Shown in pieces: positions 1 to 5,666 of a DNA stretch of 5,666 bases. The DNA is taken from assembly GCA_035299305.1 (NCBI GenBank), contig DATGWV010000306.1:1-5666 (forward strand). The letters are read 5' to 3'. The notes below the pieces were generated by a model that had not been told where the DNA came from, did not search any database, and worked only from the letters and a program-made list of their open reading frames with translations. The translations under genes were made by a program, and so were the position numbers. The DNA comes from BJHL01 sp035299305. GTDB taxonomy: Bacteria > Planctomycetota > Phycisphaerae > Phycisphaerales > UBA1924. How positions within the stretch are numbered: position 1 is the first letter of the stretch; each line of letters begins with the position of its first letter.

Positions 1-1907
1 GTCGCAAGCAGCTTTTCAGCCTCGCTGTGCGGCACGGCCGGGCTGAAGATGTAGCCTTGGCCATAGTCGCAGTTCAGCGTCTGCAGTTGCGATAGGTGCG
101 CGGGCGTCTCGATGCCTTCTGCAATTACCTTCGTGCGGAGATTGTGCGCGAGCACCACAATCGCCTGCACAACCGCGGCGTAGTCGCTGCTGCTGCGCAT
201 CGTGTCCACGAAACTGCGGTCAATCTTCAGCACGCTGATGGGAAACTTGTGCAGGCAGCTCAGCGAGCTATGCCCCGTGCCAAAGTCATCCATCAGCACA
301 TCACTGCCCATGTCGCGCAGCTTGCGAAGCATCGCGACAACATCCTTGCCGCCCTGCATCACCGCGTTCTCCGTCACTTCAAACGCCAGGAACCTGCCCG
401 GCAGCTTGTACTGATCCAGCGTTCGCGTCACCGTGTCCAGCAAGTGATCGTCCAGCAACTGCAGCCGCGATACGTTCAGGCTGACTGACATGCCCTCGCG
501 CAGCAGGTTCTTCTCGCGCCACCGCGCCGCTACACCCGCGACTTGTTCAACGACCCACGCGCCGATGCGCGAGATCTGGCCAGACTCTTCGGCGATCGGA
601 ATGAACGTCTCGGGCAGCAACGCGCCGCGCTGCGGATGATTCCAACGCAGAAGCGCCTCAAAGCCCATGATCTCGCCCGTTGCAAGCTTTACAACCGGCT
701 GATACGCAAGATGAAACTCGCCGCGCGTCTCGGCTCCGCGCATGTCAGATTCCAGACTCAACCGTGCGAGCACCGCTTCGTGCATCTTCTGATCAAACAC
801 GCACACGCGGCTCTTGCCGCTGAATTTCGCGCGATACATCGCCGTGTCAGCCTCGCGCAGGAGTGCATCACCGCTCGCGTGCTTCGCCGTACCGATGGCG
901 ATGCCAAGCGAACCACCGACGATGATGTCGCGTCCCTCCAGCGTCAGCGGCTTGCTCAGCACGTCACGCATGCGCGTCGCGATACTGGTCGCCTGCTCAA
1001 CGTCCGTGAGGTCCTCGAGCAGAATCACAAACTCATCGCCACCCAGCCGCGCCGCGATGCCGTCCGCAGGCCGCCCCAGCGTGTCTGTGTTGCGAATCGC
1101 CTCGCGTAGACGGTCAGCGACATGACAGAGCACGTAGTCGCCGGCCTTGTGCCCCAGGCTGTCATTGATGATCTTGAAGTTGTCGAGATCGAGGAAGATC
1201 ACGGCACAGCACGTCTCAGGCTTGCGCTTCACGCGCTGAATCGCCTGCTCCACGCGGTCCGTCAGCAACGCCCGGTTCGGCAGCCCCGTCAGCGCATCGT
1301 GCATCGCGTCGTGCCGCGCACGATCTTCAGCGCGCTTGCGTTCACTCAACTCGCGAGCAAGCTGATCATTCGCGGACTTCAGCTGGTTGACGTGCAACTG
1401 GCTCAGATTCCACTTCTCGCTCATGGAAAGCGCGATCTGCCACACTTCAATCGGGTCAAACGGCTTGCGCAGCAGCAGCAATTGATCGGCCTTCTGCAGC
1501 CGCTTGACGATGTCGTTCCACTTGTAGTCGCTGTACGCAGAGCACACGGTCACCTGCAGACTCGGGTGCATCTTCCACAACTGCTCGATCGTCTCGACGC
1601 CATCCCAGCCGGGCGGCATGCGCATATCAACGAACGCCGCCGCGTACGGGTGTCCTTCCTTGATCGACTGTTCCAGCTTCGCAAGAGCTTCCTGCCCTTG
1701 GTACGCGTGATCTACCTCGAACTTGACATTGTCGAGCGCCGAAGCCTGCTTGGCATTGCTCGTGCCATCGCCAAAGAGCGCATCCTCCATCGCATCTACG
1801 TCAGTTTCCGTGCGTCGATGCGACAACGCGCGCGTGTACGCATGGTGCACGCTTGAATCATCGTCCACGATGAGAATGCGTCGATTGTGCGAGGGAAGTT
1901 CGCTCAT
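1..1907 (-). CDS. Response regulator with REC, GGDEF and EAL domains (bifunctional c-di-GMP enzyme), 3' end cut off by window edge
   Basis: A cytoplasmic two-component output protein that probably makes and degrades cyclic di-GMP. I read 635 codons by hand from ATG 1907; there is no stop before the edge, and probably only a short C-terminal tail is missing. REC spans about 10-160: acidic D15-D17, phospho-acceptor D94 (FVDMRMPPGWDG), switch S123, K148 (RKPFD). About 25 extra residues lie between helix 1 and strand 2 (about 31-58). A likely coiled coil (about 163-200) leads to GGDEF (about 203-370): DALTGLPNR 204-212, FLDLDNFK 238-245, RLGGDEF 287-293. EAL (about 385 onward) keeps E417 (EALLRW), N478 (LNVS), E510, D540-D541 (DDFGTG), K561 (KID), E597 (AEGIE) and Q617 (QGY), so both enzymatic sites look intact. 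The start is fixed by a Shine-Dalgarno site and by the 4-bp overlap with the kinase gene, its likely partner. Which activity dominates cannot be told from sequence. Confidence 0.95.
   Translation of the reverse strand, partial: MSELPSHNRRILIVDDDSSVHHAYTRALSHRRTETDVDAMEDALFGDGTSNAKQASALDNVKFEVDHAYQGQEALAKLEQSIKEGHPYAAAFVDMRMPPGWDGVETIEQLWKMHPSLQVTVCSAYSDYKWNDIVKRLQKADQLLLLRKPFDPIEVWQIALSMSEKWNLSQLHVNQLKSANDQLARELSERKRAEDRARHDAMHDALTGLPNRALLTDRVEQAIQRVKRKPETCCAVIFLDLDNFKIINDSLGHKAGDYVLCHVADRLREAIRNTDTLGRPADGIAARLGGDEFVILLEDLTDVEQATSIATRMRDVLSKPLTLEGRDIIVGGSLGIAIGTAKHASGDALLREADTAMYRAKFSGKSRVCVFDQKMHEAVLARLSLESDMRGAETRGEFHLAYQPVVKLATGEIMGFEALLRWNHPQRGALLPETFIPIAEESGQISRIGAWVVEQVAGVAARWREKNLLREGMSVSLNVSRLQLLDDHLLDTVTRTLDQYKLPGRFLAFEVTENAVMQGGKDVVAMLRKLRDMGSDVLMDDFGTGHSSLSCLHKFPISVLKIDRSFVDTMRSSSDYAAVVQAIVVLAHNLRTKVIAEGIETPAHLSQLQTLNCDYGQGYIFSPAVPHSEAEKLLA
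1904..1907 (-). other. ATGA stop/start overlap coupling kinase and regulator genes
   Basis: Read on the minus strand, ATGA contains the regulator's ATG (1907-1905) and the kinase's TGA (1906-1904). Such overlaps commonly allow terminating ribosomes to restart, keeping the two products in ratio. It supports the kinase and regulator being cognate partners on one transcript. The two genes are in different reading frames, so this is not a broken hybrid kinase. Confidence 0.95.
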
Positions 1908-3892
1908 GCCGCGTTCCTTTGCGTTTGCGTCGGTCCGTCCGCCAGTCCTTCAGCGCGAATCGGCAGTTCGATGCGGAAGGTCGCGCCGAGCCCCGGCCCT
2001 TCGCTGCTTGCCGTAATGCCGCCGTTCATCTGCTTCACAGCATTCGCGCAGTAATGCAGCCCCAGCCCATGTCCGTCGTCGCGCGTCGTATAGCCCTGCG
2101 TGAAGAGCTTTGCCTTGCGCGTGTCGTCAAAGCCAATGCCCCCGTCGCGCACTTCGATGAAGAATCGCGTCGAATCAAGAAGCCCCGCTTCGATGTGCAC
2201 AAACCGGTGGCGCTCCGAGGCCTGCTTGCACGCTTGCACCGCGTTCGTGACCAGATTGAGCAGCACCTGCTGAAACTTGCTGCGATCCAGCATCGTGCGA
2301 ATGTTCGCCGGTACCGTGCACGTGGCACGCACGCGGTGACGCAGAAAACTCGGTTCAATCACCGCAAGCGCACCCTGCACCACATCAGCAAGGTCAACCG
2401 GCTGCAGCACCTCGGTCGGTCCATCCACCGATTGCTGCGCCCGAATGATGTCCTGCACCGCGGCCAGACTGCGTTCCAGCTTTTCGACATCACTGACCAG
2501 CGACGCATGCTCAGCGGCGACCGCGTCACCAGCTTTGATGAGATACGCCGGCAGTTGCTTGCCCTTCGCATCTTCCGCGATGAACCGCGATAGATCAGCC
2601 TCGTGCTGCTTGAGCATCTCAATCGCCTTCGTCAAACCCGCCGTGCGCGAGGTGCGAAGCGTCGACTGAATGTCGCTCGTCAGCACGATGCTGTTCGTCA
2701 GCGTGTTGCCCACGTTGTGCAGCACGTTCGCCGCGACTTCCGCCATACCCGCGTGCCGCGAAGCATTCACAACCGCATCCTGCGACTCCGTCAGCCGAGC
2801 GAGCATTTTCTCAAACTCGCCAGCCACTTCGCCAATTTCGTCATTGCGCGATGTGCGGAAGTGAAGCGTCAGATCACCCGTCTCACCCACGCGCTTGAGC
2901 GCAGTGGTCAGTCGTGCTAGCGGACCGCTCACGCGCGAATGCACGAGGAAAATGCCAATGATCACGACCAGACCAGCCGCAGCAATCTGCGAGACCTGTG
3001 CAAACTCGATCACGTCAGCGCCTTGCGCAGAGATGTACCGAGGCGATTCCGTTCGTAGCACAAGCGGCTTGCCAATCAGCATCGGCAACAGGCGATAGTT
3101 CAGCGTTGTATTCCGCTGGTCATCGATGCTGGTAAACACCGCATCGGCGTAGATCAATTCTTTCGCAGCGGCACGAACGCCCTCCTCCTCCGCCGTGTCC
3201 TGATTCCAAATCGTGAACGTCGACCCAGCTCGGCGACACACTTCCTGAACCATCTGGTCATCAAGCGGACGAGCGAGAATGACGCGCCCGCGACTGGGGC
3301 CGCTGCCGTCCGCGCGCAGCACATGTCGCACGCCCACCAACAGCGGACCGTGCTCCGTATCGATAATGCCCGAAAGTGCTTCGCCTTCCTTCAGACGATT
3401 CAGAACAGGATGCCCCGAAGGCAGCTTTGTGCCGGCGAACGTCTGATACTCGCGCTTCTCTCCAGAGCGCGAATCGCACTGATGCGACCACTTGATCACA
3501 CCGTTCGTGTCAACGTACATGATGATCGCGAAATTGCGCTCTATGAAGTAGGCATCTGTCGCGAAGTTGTTCTTGATGAATCGTTCGTCAGGCTTGGTCA
3601 GGAACGCATATGCGTCGTCCCACATGCCCAGGTCGATCGCGGTCCCTTCCAGCGCATCAAGTTCGCGTCGCACCGCCCGCACTGCGCGTTCGCCCTCGTC
3701 GCGCGCCGCGTCTCGCTCAAGCTGTTCAAAGCTTGGCACCAGCACGGCTCGCTTGATGACTTCGCTCGCTCCTGCAAAGAGCACGAAGACACTGCCGAGC
3801 AAAATGGCGACATACGTCCGCAGTTTCACACGACGTTCCGACCGCGCGGCGACCCGGCGACGCACCGAAAGCGTCCGCGCTGTCTGTGCCAT
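1904..3892 (-). CDS. Membrane sensor histidine kinase (CHASE4-HAMP-LHNVGN H-box-HATPase)
   Basis: A 662-residue inner-membrane sensor kinase that would phosphorylate the overlapping downstream regulator. A basic N-terminus (10-25) precedes TM1 (about 27-46). The outer domain (about 50-295) resembles CHASE4: GMWDDAYAF at 89-97, paired asparagines N108-N109, and a VDTNGVIKW strand at 127-135. TM2 is about 299-318, followed by HAMP (about 318-372, with the NDEIGE signature at 350-355). The phospho-acceptor is probably H392 in VLHNVGN, not the common HE-x-x-TP box. The ATPase domain (about 500-645) has N546 and N550 (N box), D583-G587 (RDGGIGF), LFTQGYTT 596-603 and GHGLGL 607-612, so it looks active. 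No ATG, GTG or TTG lies in frame between start 3892 and the upstream stop at 3941-3943, so ATG 3892 is the earliest start. The Shine-Dalgarno site is weak. The ligand is unknown. Confidence 0.95.
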   Translation of the reverse strand: MAQTARTLSVRRRVAARSERRVKLRTYVAILLGSVFVLFAGASEVIKRAVLVPSFEQLERDAARDEGERAVRAVRRELDALEGTAIDLGMWDDAYAFLTKPDERFIKNNFATDAYFIERNFAIIMYVDTNGVIKWSHQCDSRSGEKREYQTFAGTKLPSGHPVLNRLKEGEALSGIIDTEHGPLLVGVRHVLRADGSGPSRGRVILARPLDDQMVQEVCRRAGSTFTIWNQDTAEEEGVRAAAKELIYADAVFTSIDDQRNTTLNYRLLPMLIGKPLVLRTESPRYISAQGADVIEFAQVSQIAAAGLVVIIGIFLVHSRVSGPLARLTTALKRVGETGDLTLHFRTSRNDEIGEVAGEFEKMLARLTESQDAVVNASRHAGMAEVAANVLHNVGNTLTNSIVLTSDIQSTLRTSRTAGLTKAIEMLKQHEADLSRFIAEDAKGKQLPAYLIKAGDAVAAEHASLVSDVEKLERSLAAVQDIIRAQQSVDGPTEVLQPVDLADVVQGALAVIEPSFLRHRVRATCTVPANIRTMLDRSKFQQVLLNLVTNAVQACKQASERHRFVHIEAGLLDSTRFFIEVRDGGIGFDDTRKAKLFTQGYTTRDDGHGLGLHYCANAVKQMNGGITASSEGPGLGATFRIELPIRAEGLADGPTQTQRNAA
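1914..1920 (-). promoter_or_regulatory. Ribosome binding site of the regulator gene
   Basis: AAAGGAA on the minus strand, 6 nt before ATG 1907, lies inside the last kinase codons. It decides the regulator start and would permit some independent initiation as well as coupled translation. Confidence 0.75.
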
Positions 3893-3972
3893 CGGCTGAA
3901 TATGGGGCCGACTTGGGGGCGACGCACAAACGCGTCCGCGTCAGATTGGCGTCCGTTCGGATCGGTTCGCGA
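3893..3972 (-). other. 80-bp gap between mraY and the kinase gene
   Basis: This spacer follows the mraY TGA and precedes the kinase ATG. It holds a short inverted repeat (GACGC at 3921-3925 with GCGTC at 3932-3936) but no T-run after it, so I see no convincing terminator. I see no clear promoter or strong Shine-Dalgarno site either. Whether the kinase gene has its own promoter here or relies on mraY transcription cannot be decided from sequence alone. Confidence 0.5.
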
Positions 3973-5238
3973 TCAGCGCAGTTTCACGCTGGCAAGACCG
4001 AGAACCACTAGGATGATTGAGATGATCCACAGCCGCGCAACCACACGTTGCTCGGGCCACCCGGCGATCTGCAGATGATGGTGATACGGAGCGCAGTGAA
4101 ACACACGCTTCCCGCCCGTCATCTTGAAGTAGTACCGCTGAATGACAACGCTGCCGATCTCCGCGAGGAACACGCCGCACATCAGCAGAATGACGATTTC
4201 CTGTCGAATCGCCACAGCGCAGAAACCAATGATCCCGCCCAGCGCCAGCGCACCCGTGTCTCCCATGAACACCCGCGCGGGCCAGCAGTTCCACCACAAA
4301 AAGCCCAAACACGCACCCGCCGTCGCGCCCGCAAGCACGGCCAGCTCACCCGCCCCAGGCAAATGCGGCACGAGCAAGAACTTCGCCGCGTCAGCATCAC
4401 CCGCGATCATCGCGAGAATGAAAATCCCCATCATCACCGCAGCCGTGATGCCCCCCGCCAGTCCGTCCATGCCGTCGGTGATGTTCACCGCGTTGGACAT
4501 GCCCGCGATCATCAGCGTCGCCAGCACCACGAACACGCCCATCGGCAGATACCACAGATTGGGATTCACCACCATCTGCTTCTCGCGCACCACAACGCGC
4601 GGCACTTCCGCCGGCGCGTTCGCACGCGGCGATGTCGTATCCGCTTCACGCACAATGCGCCCCGCATCCACATACGTCTTCTGCAACGGCACATTCAGCA
4701 CATGCTGCAGCCGCTGCTCTTCCTTAGGCGTGTCCACATGCACAGGATTCGCCCACAAAAACCACCCCACCAGCGCGCCGATCCCAAGCTGAAAAATCAG
4801 CTTTTCCCATTCCTGCAAACCCTGTCGGCCGCTGCCGCGCTGCTTCGCGGTCAGCTTCAGATAGTCATCTGCAAACCCCACACCCGCCAGCCAGATCGTC
4901 ACGGCCAGACCAAGCTGCACGTAGCGCTCGGAAAGGTCCGCCAGCAGCAGCGTCGCAATGACCACCGCCCCGATGATGAGCACGCCGCCCATGGTGGGCA
5001 CGTTCGCTTTCGCGCTCGCCGTCGCCCGCAGCGCCTCGGCGTCTGTCAGGCCCGCATCACCAATCTTCTTCTTCGCAAGGATCGCGATGGTCTTGCGACC
5101 CAGCACCAACACGACGATGAACGCCAGAAACGCCGCGGCCAGAGCGCGGAACTGAAGCTGATCAAGCACGCTGAAGAGCCAGTACACCTGGTGCTTCACG
5201 AGCCAGTCGCGCAGAGTTTCGAGCAACAGATACAGCAT
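3973..5238 (-). CDS. mraY: Phospho-N-acetylmuramoyl-pentapeptide transferase (lipid I synthase) with extended periplasmic loop
   Basis: Transfers phospho-MurNAc-pentapeptide from its UDP carrier to undecaprenyl phosphate, giving lipid I, the first membrane step of peptidoglycan synthesis. Family motifs are intact: PTMGG 81-85, the catalytic pair D124-D125 in FADDYLK, N249/N252/T254/D255/D258 in NAVNITDGMDGL, FMGDTG 324-329 with D327, and Y385-HHH388 followed by GWPEQRVVARLW. The HHH loop points to MraY rather than WecA or TagO relatives. At 421 residues it is about 60 longer than the E. coli enzyme (360). The excess lies mostly at about 163-228, between TM4 and TM5, a loop that faces the periplasm in known MraY structures. 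The start is ATG 5238: no in-frame ATG, GTG or TTG occurs before the upstream stop at 5281-5283, and there is no strong Shine-Dalgarno site. No other mur gene is adjacent within the window; guaA diverges upstream. Confidence 0.97.
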   Translation of the reverse strand: MLYLLLETLRDWLVKHQVYWLFSVLDQLQFRALAAAFLAFIVVLVLGRKTIAILAKKKIGDAGLTDAEALRATASAKANVPTMGGVLIIGAVVIATLLLADLSERYVQLGLAVTIWLAGVGFADDYLKLTAKQRGSGRQGLQEWEKLIFQLGIGALVGWFLWANPVHVDTPKEEQRLQHVLNVPLQKTYVDAGRIVREADTTSPRANAPAEVPRVVVREKQMVVNPNLWYLPMGVFVVLATLMIAGMSNAVNITDGMDGLAGGITAAVMMGIFILAMIAGDADAAKFLLVPHLPGAGELAVLAGATAGACLGFLWWNCWPARVFMGDTGALALGGIIGFCAVAIRQEIVILLMCGVFLAEIGSVVIQRYYFKMTGGKRVFHCAPYHHHLQIAGWPEQRVVARLWIISIILVVLGLASVKLR

Positions 5239-5387
5239 GCCCGCGAATGGCCCGCCACGAGCGGTTGGGCCGCGTTTCCTTCACGCCATGCCACAGCAAT
5301 GCGGGTTCGACGTGCCCCGCGCGCTGGTGCAATTCGTGACTATCGACCGAACGCGGGTGATTTCAGCAAAGGTTCAAGTTTTGTGTG

Positions 5388-5408
5388 CTTTTCCGACGGT
5401 CGGGAAAG
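5388..5408 (+). repeat. Hairpin-forming inverted repeat upstream of guaA
   Basis: CTTTTCCGA (5388-5396) pairs with TCGGGAAAG (5400-5408) over 9 bp, with one T-G wobble as RNA and a 3-nt CGG loop. No T-run follows on either strand, so it does not look like an intrinsic terminator. It could be a protein-binding site or a leader-RNA stem. Function unknown. Confidence 0.55.
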
Positions 5409-5427
5409 GGTGGGGGACAAGTTGCTA

Positions 5428-5449
5428 TCCTGTCCTTTAGGACGAAGGA
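5428..5449 (+). repeat. Small hairpin overlapping the guaA ribosome binding site
   Basis: The palindrome GTCCTTTAGGAC (5432-5443) can form a 4-bp stem with a TTTA loop. It is flanked by TCCT (5428-5431), which can pair with AGGA (5446-5449) across a 2-nt GA bulge. AGGA is the core of the guaA Shine-Dalgarno site, so the fold would hide it. The stem is short and may be fortuitous. Confidence 0.4.
5444..5449 (+). promoter_or_regulatory. guaA: Ribosome binding site of guaA
   Basis: GAAGGA lies 6 nt before ATG 5456, a good match and spacing. It fixes the guaA start and is stronger than anything seen before mraY or the kinase gene. Confidence 0.75.
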
Positions 5450-5455
5450 CGCCCC

Positions 5456-5666
5456 ATGAGTGCCACGCCCAGTTCCGCCGGTTCATTCGCACTTCCCCAC
5501 GACGAAGTCATCCCGATTTTGGATTTCGGGAGCCAGACAGCCCAGTTGATCGCTCGCCGCCTGCGCGAGCTCGGCGTCTTCAGTTGGCTCGTTTCGCCCA
5601 GCATCACCCCCGAGCAATTGCTCGCCATGAAGCCCAAGGGCATCGTCCTCTCGGGCGGCCCCAGCA
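5456..5666 (+). CDS. guaA: GMP synthase (glutamine-hydrolysing), N-terminal 70 residues only
   Basis: The start of the enzyme that aminates XMP to GMP using glutamine and ATP, in the cytoplasm. Only the beginning of the class I glutamine amidotransferase domain is visible: ILDFGSQTAQLIARR at 21-35, RELGVFSWLVSP at 37-48, and KGIVLSGGPS at 61-70, the typical first strands and oxyanion-side glycine loop. The catalytic Cys-His-Glu triad, the ATP pyrophosphatase domain and the dimerisation domain lie beyond the edge. The N-terminal lead before ILDFGSQ is some ten residues longer than in the E. coli protein. ATG 5456 is supported by GAAGGA at 5444-5449, 6 nt upstream. A carbamoyl-phosphate synthase small subunit or another amidotransferase could share this fold, but the DFGSQ...LIARR signature is characteristic of GuaA. 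Confidence 0.95.
   Translation, partial: MSATPSSAGSFALPHDEVIPILDFGSQTAQLIARRLRELGVFSWLVSPSITPEQLLAMKPKGIVLSGGPS

Larger units (their letters stand above)
5239..5455. promoter_or_regulatory. Divergent control region between mraY and guaA
   Basis: The only intergenic stretch of size in the window, and it must serve two divergent genes. The half near mraY is GC-rich; a more AT-rich pocket lies at about 5360-5395. No textbook -35/-10 pair was found. TATCCT at 5426-5431 is a possible guaA -10 element, but nothing like TTGACA sits 16-18 bp upstream of it. Two small hairpins near guaA are listed separately. No convincing coding sequence occupies it. Confidence 0.6.

Noticed and set aside
96..1856. 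Long plus-strand open frames at 96-488, 543-1109 and 1122-1856
   Set aside because: They lie antisense to the regulator gene, whose continuous motif-rich protein explains the DNA. Their translations are rich in Arg, His, Gln and Ala with no recognisable domain, as expected for shadows in GC-rich DNA.
1904..3892. Kinase and regulator as one frameshifted hybrid histidine kinase
   Set aside because: Each gene is complete at the junction, with a proper stop, a start and a ribosome binding site, which fits two separate coupled proteins.
3921..3936. Inverted repeat GACGC/GCGTC after mraY as a terminator
   Set aside because: Only 5 bp of strict pairing with a 6-nt loop and no following T-run on the minus strand; too weak for an intrinsic terminator.
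1919..4078. Plus-strand open frames opposite the kinase, such as 1919-2593, 2603-2920 and 3323-4078
   Set aside because: They are antisense to a well-supported kinase gene and show no domain or credible start signal. The one reaching 4078 also runs across the intergenic gap into mraY.
4142..4792. Plus-strand open frame of 216 codons opposite mraY
   Set aside because: It is antisense to mraY; its Ser/Thr/Pro/Ala-rich translation mirrors the membrane-helix codons of the real gene.
5339..5369. mraY promoter with TTGCTG (complement of 5364-5369) and GATAGT (complement of 5339-5344)
   Set aside because: Spacing is 19 bp and both boxes match poorly, so it is not distinguishable from chance.
5237..5440. 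Small plus-strand open frame in the mraY-guaA gap
   Set aside because: It starts on the mraY start codon region without a ribosome binding site and fills the space needed for two promoters. The peptide resembles nothing I know.
5340..5455. Purine riboswitch upstream of guaA
   Set aside because: I could not find a three-way-junction core; only two simple hairpins are visible.

Overview
This GC-rich bacterial window carries four protein genes. Three lie on the minus strand and run leftwards from about 5238 to the left edge. One lies on the plus strand and leaves the window at the right edge. In order along the minus strand they are: mraY (3973-5238), the lipid I synthase of peptidoglycan synthesis; a membrane sensor histidine kinase with a CHASE4-type outer domain (1904-3892); and a response regulator with receiver, GGDEF and EAL domains (1907 to beyond position 1). 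Diverging from mraY is the first 70 codons of guaA, GMP synthase (5456 to the edge). The regulator gene has no stop codon inside the window, so it is easy to miss; it spans the whole left third and was read by hand.

The kinase and regulator form a tight two-component pair. The kinase stop codon and the regulator start codon share bases in an ATGA overlap, and the regulator's ribosome binding site lies inside the kinase's last codons. The likely flow is: an extracytoplasmic signal at the CHASE4 domain, then HAMP, then an unusual H-box (LHNVGN) and ATPase domain, then the receiver Asp94, then synthesis or breakdown of cyclic di-GMP. All GGDEF and EAL catalytic residues I could look for are present. 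The GGDEF inhibitory site looks disrupted by a short insertion. mraY lies 80 bp upstream on the same strand with no convincing terminator between, so some read-through from the cell-wall gene into the signalling pair is possible but unproven.

The 217-bp gap between mraY and guaA must hold both divergent promoters. It contains a 9-bp hairpin (5388-5408) and a second small hairpin that could hide the guaA ribosome binding site (5428-5449).

Organism: a peptidoglycan-making, diderm-type bacterium. The roughly 60-residue extra loop in MraY, mraY apparently standing apart from other mur genes, weak Shine-Dalgarno sites before mraY and the kinase, and the style of the signalling proteins suggest Planctomycetota, perhaps Phycisphaerae. 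This is an impression from memory, not a search result. No RNA genes, insertion sequences, CRISPR arrays or long repeats were seen. The most unusual points are the non-canonical kinase/receiver pair, the MraY insertion and the possible structured guaA leader.
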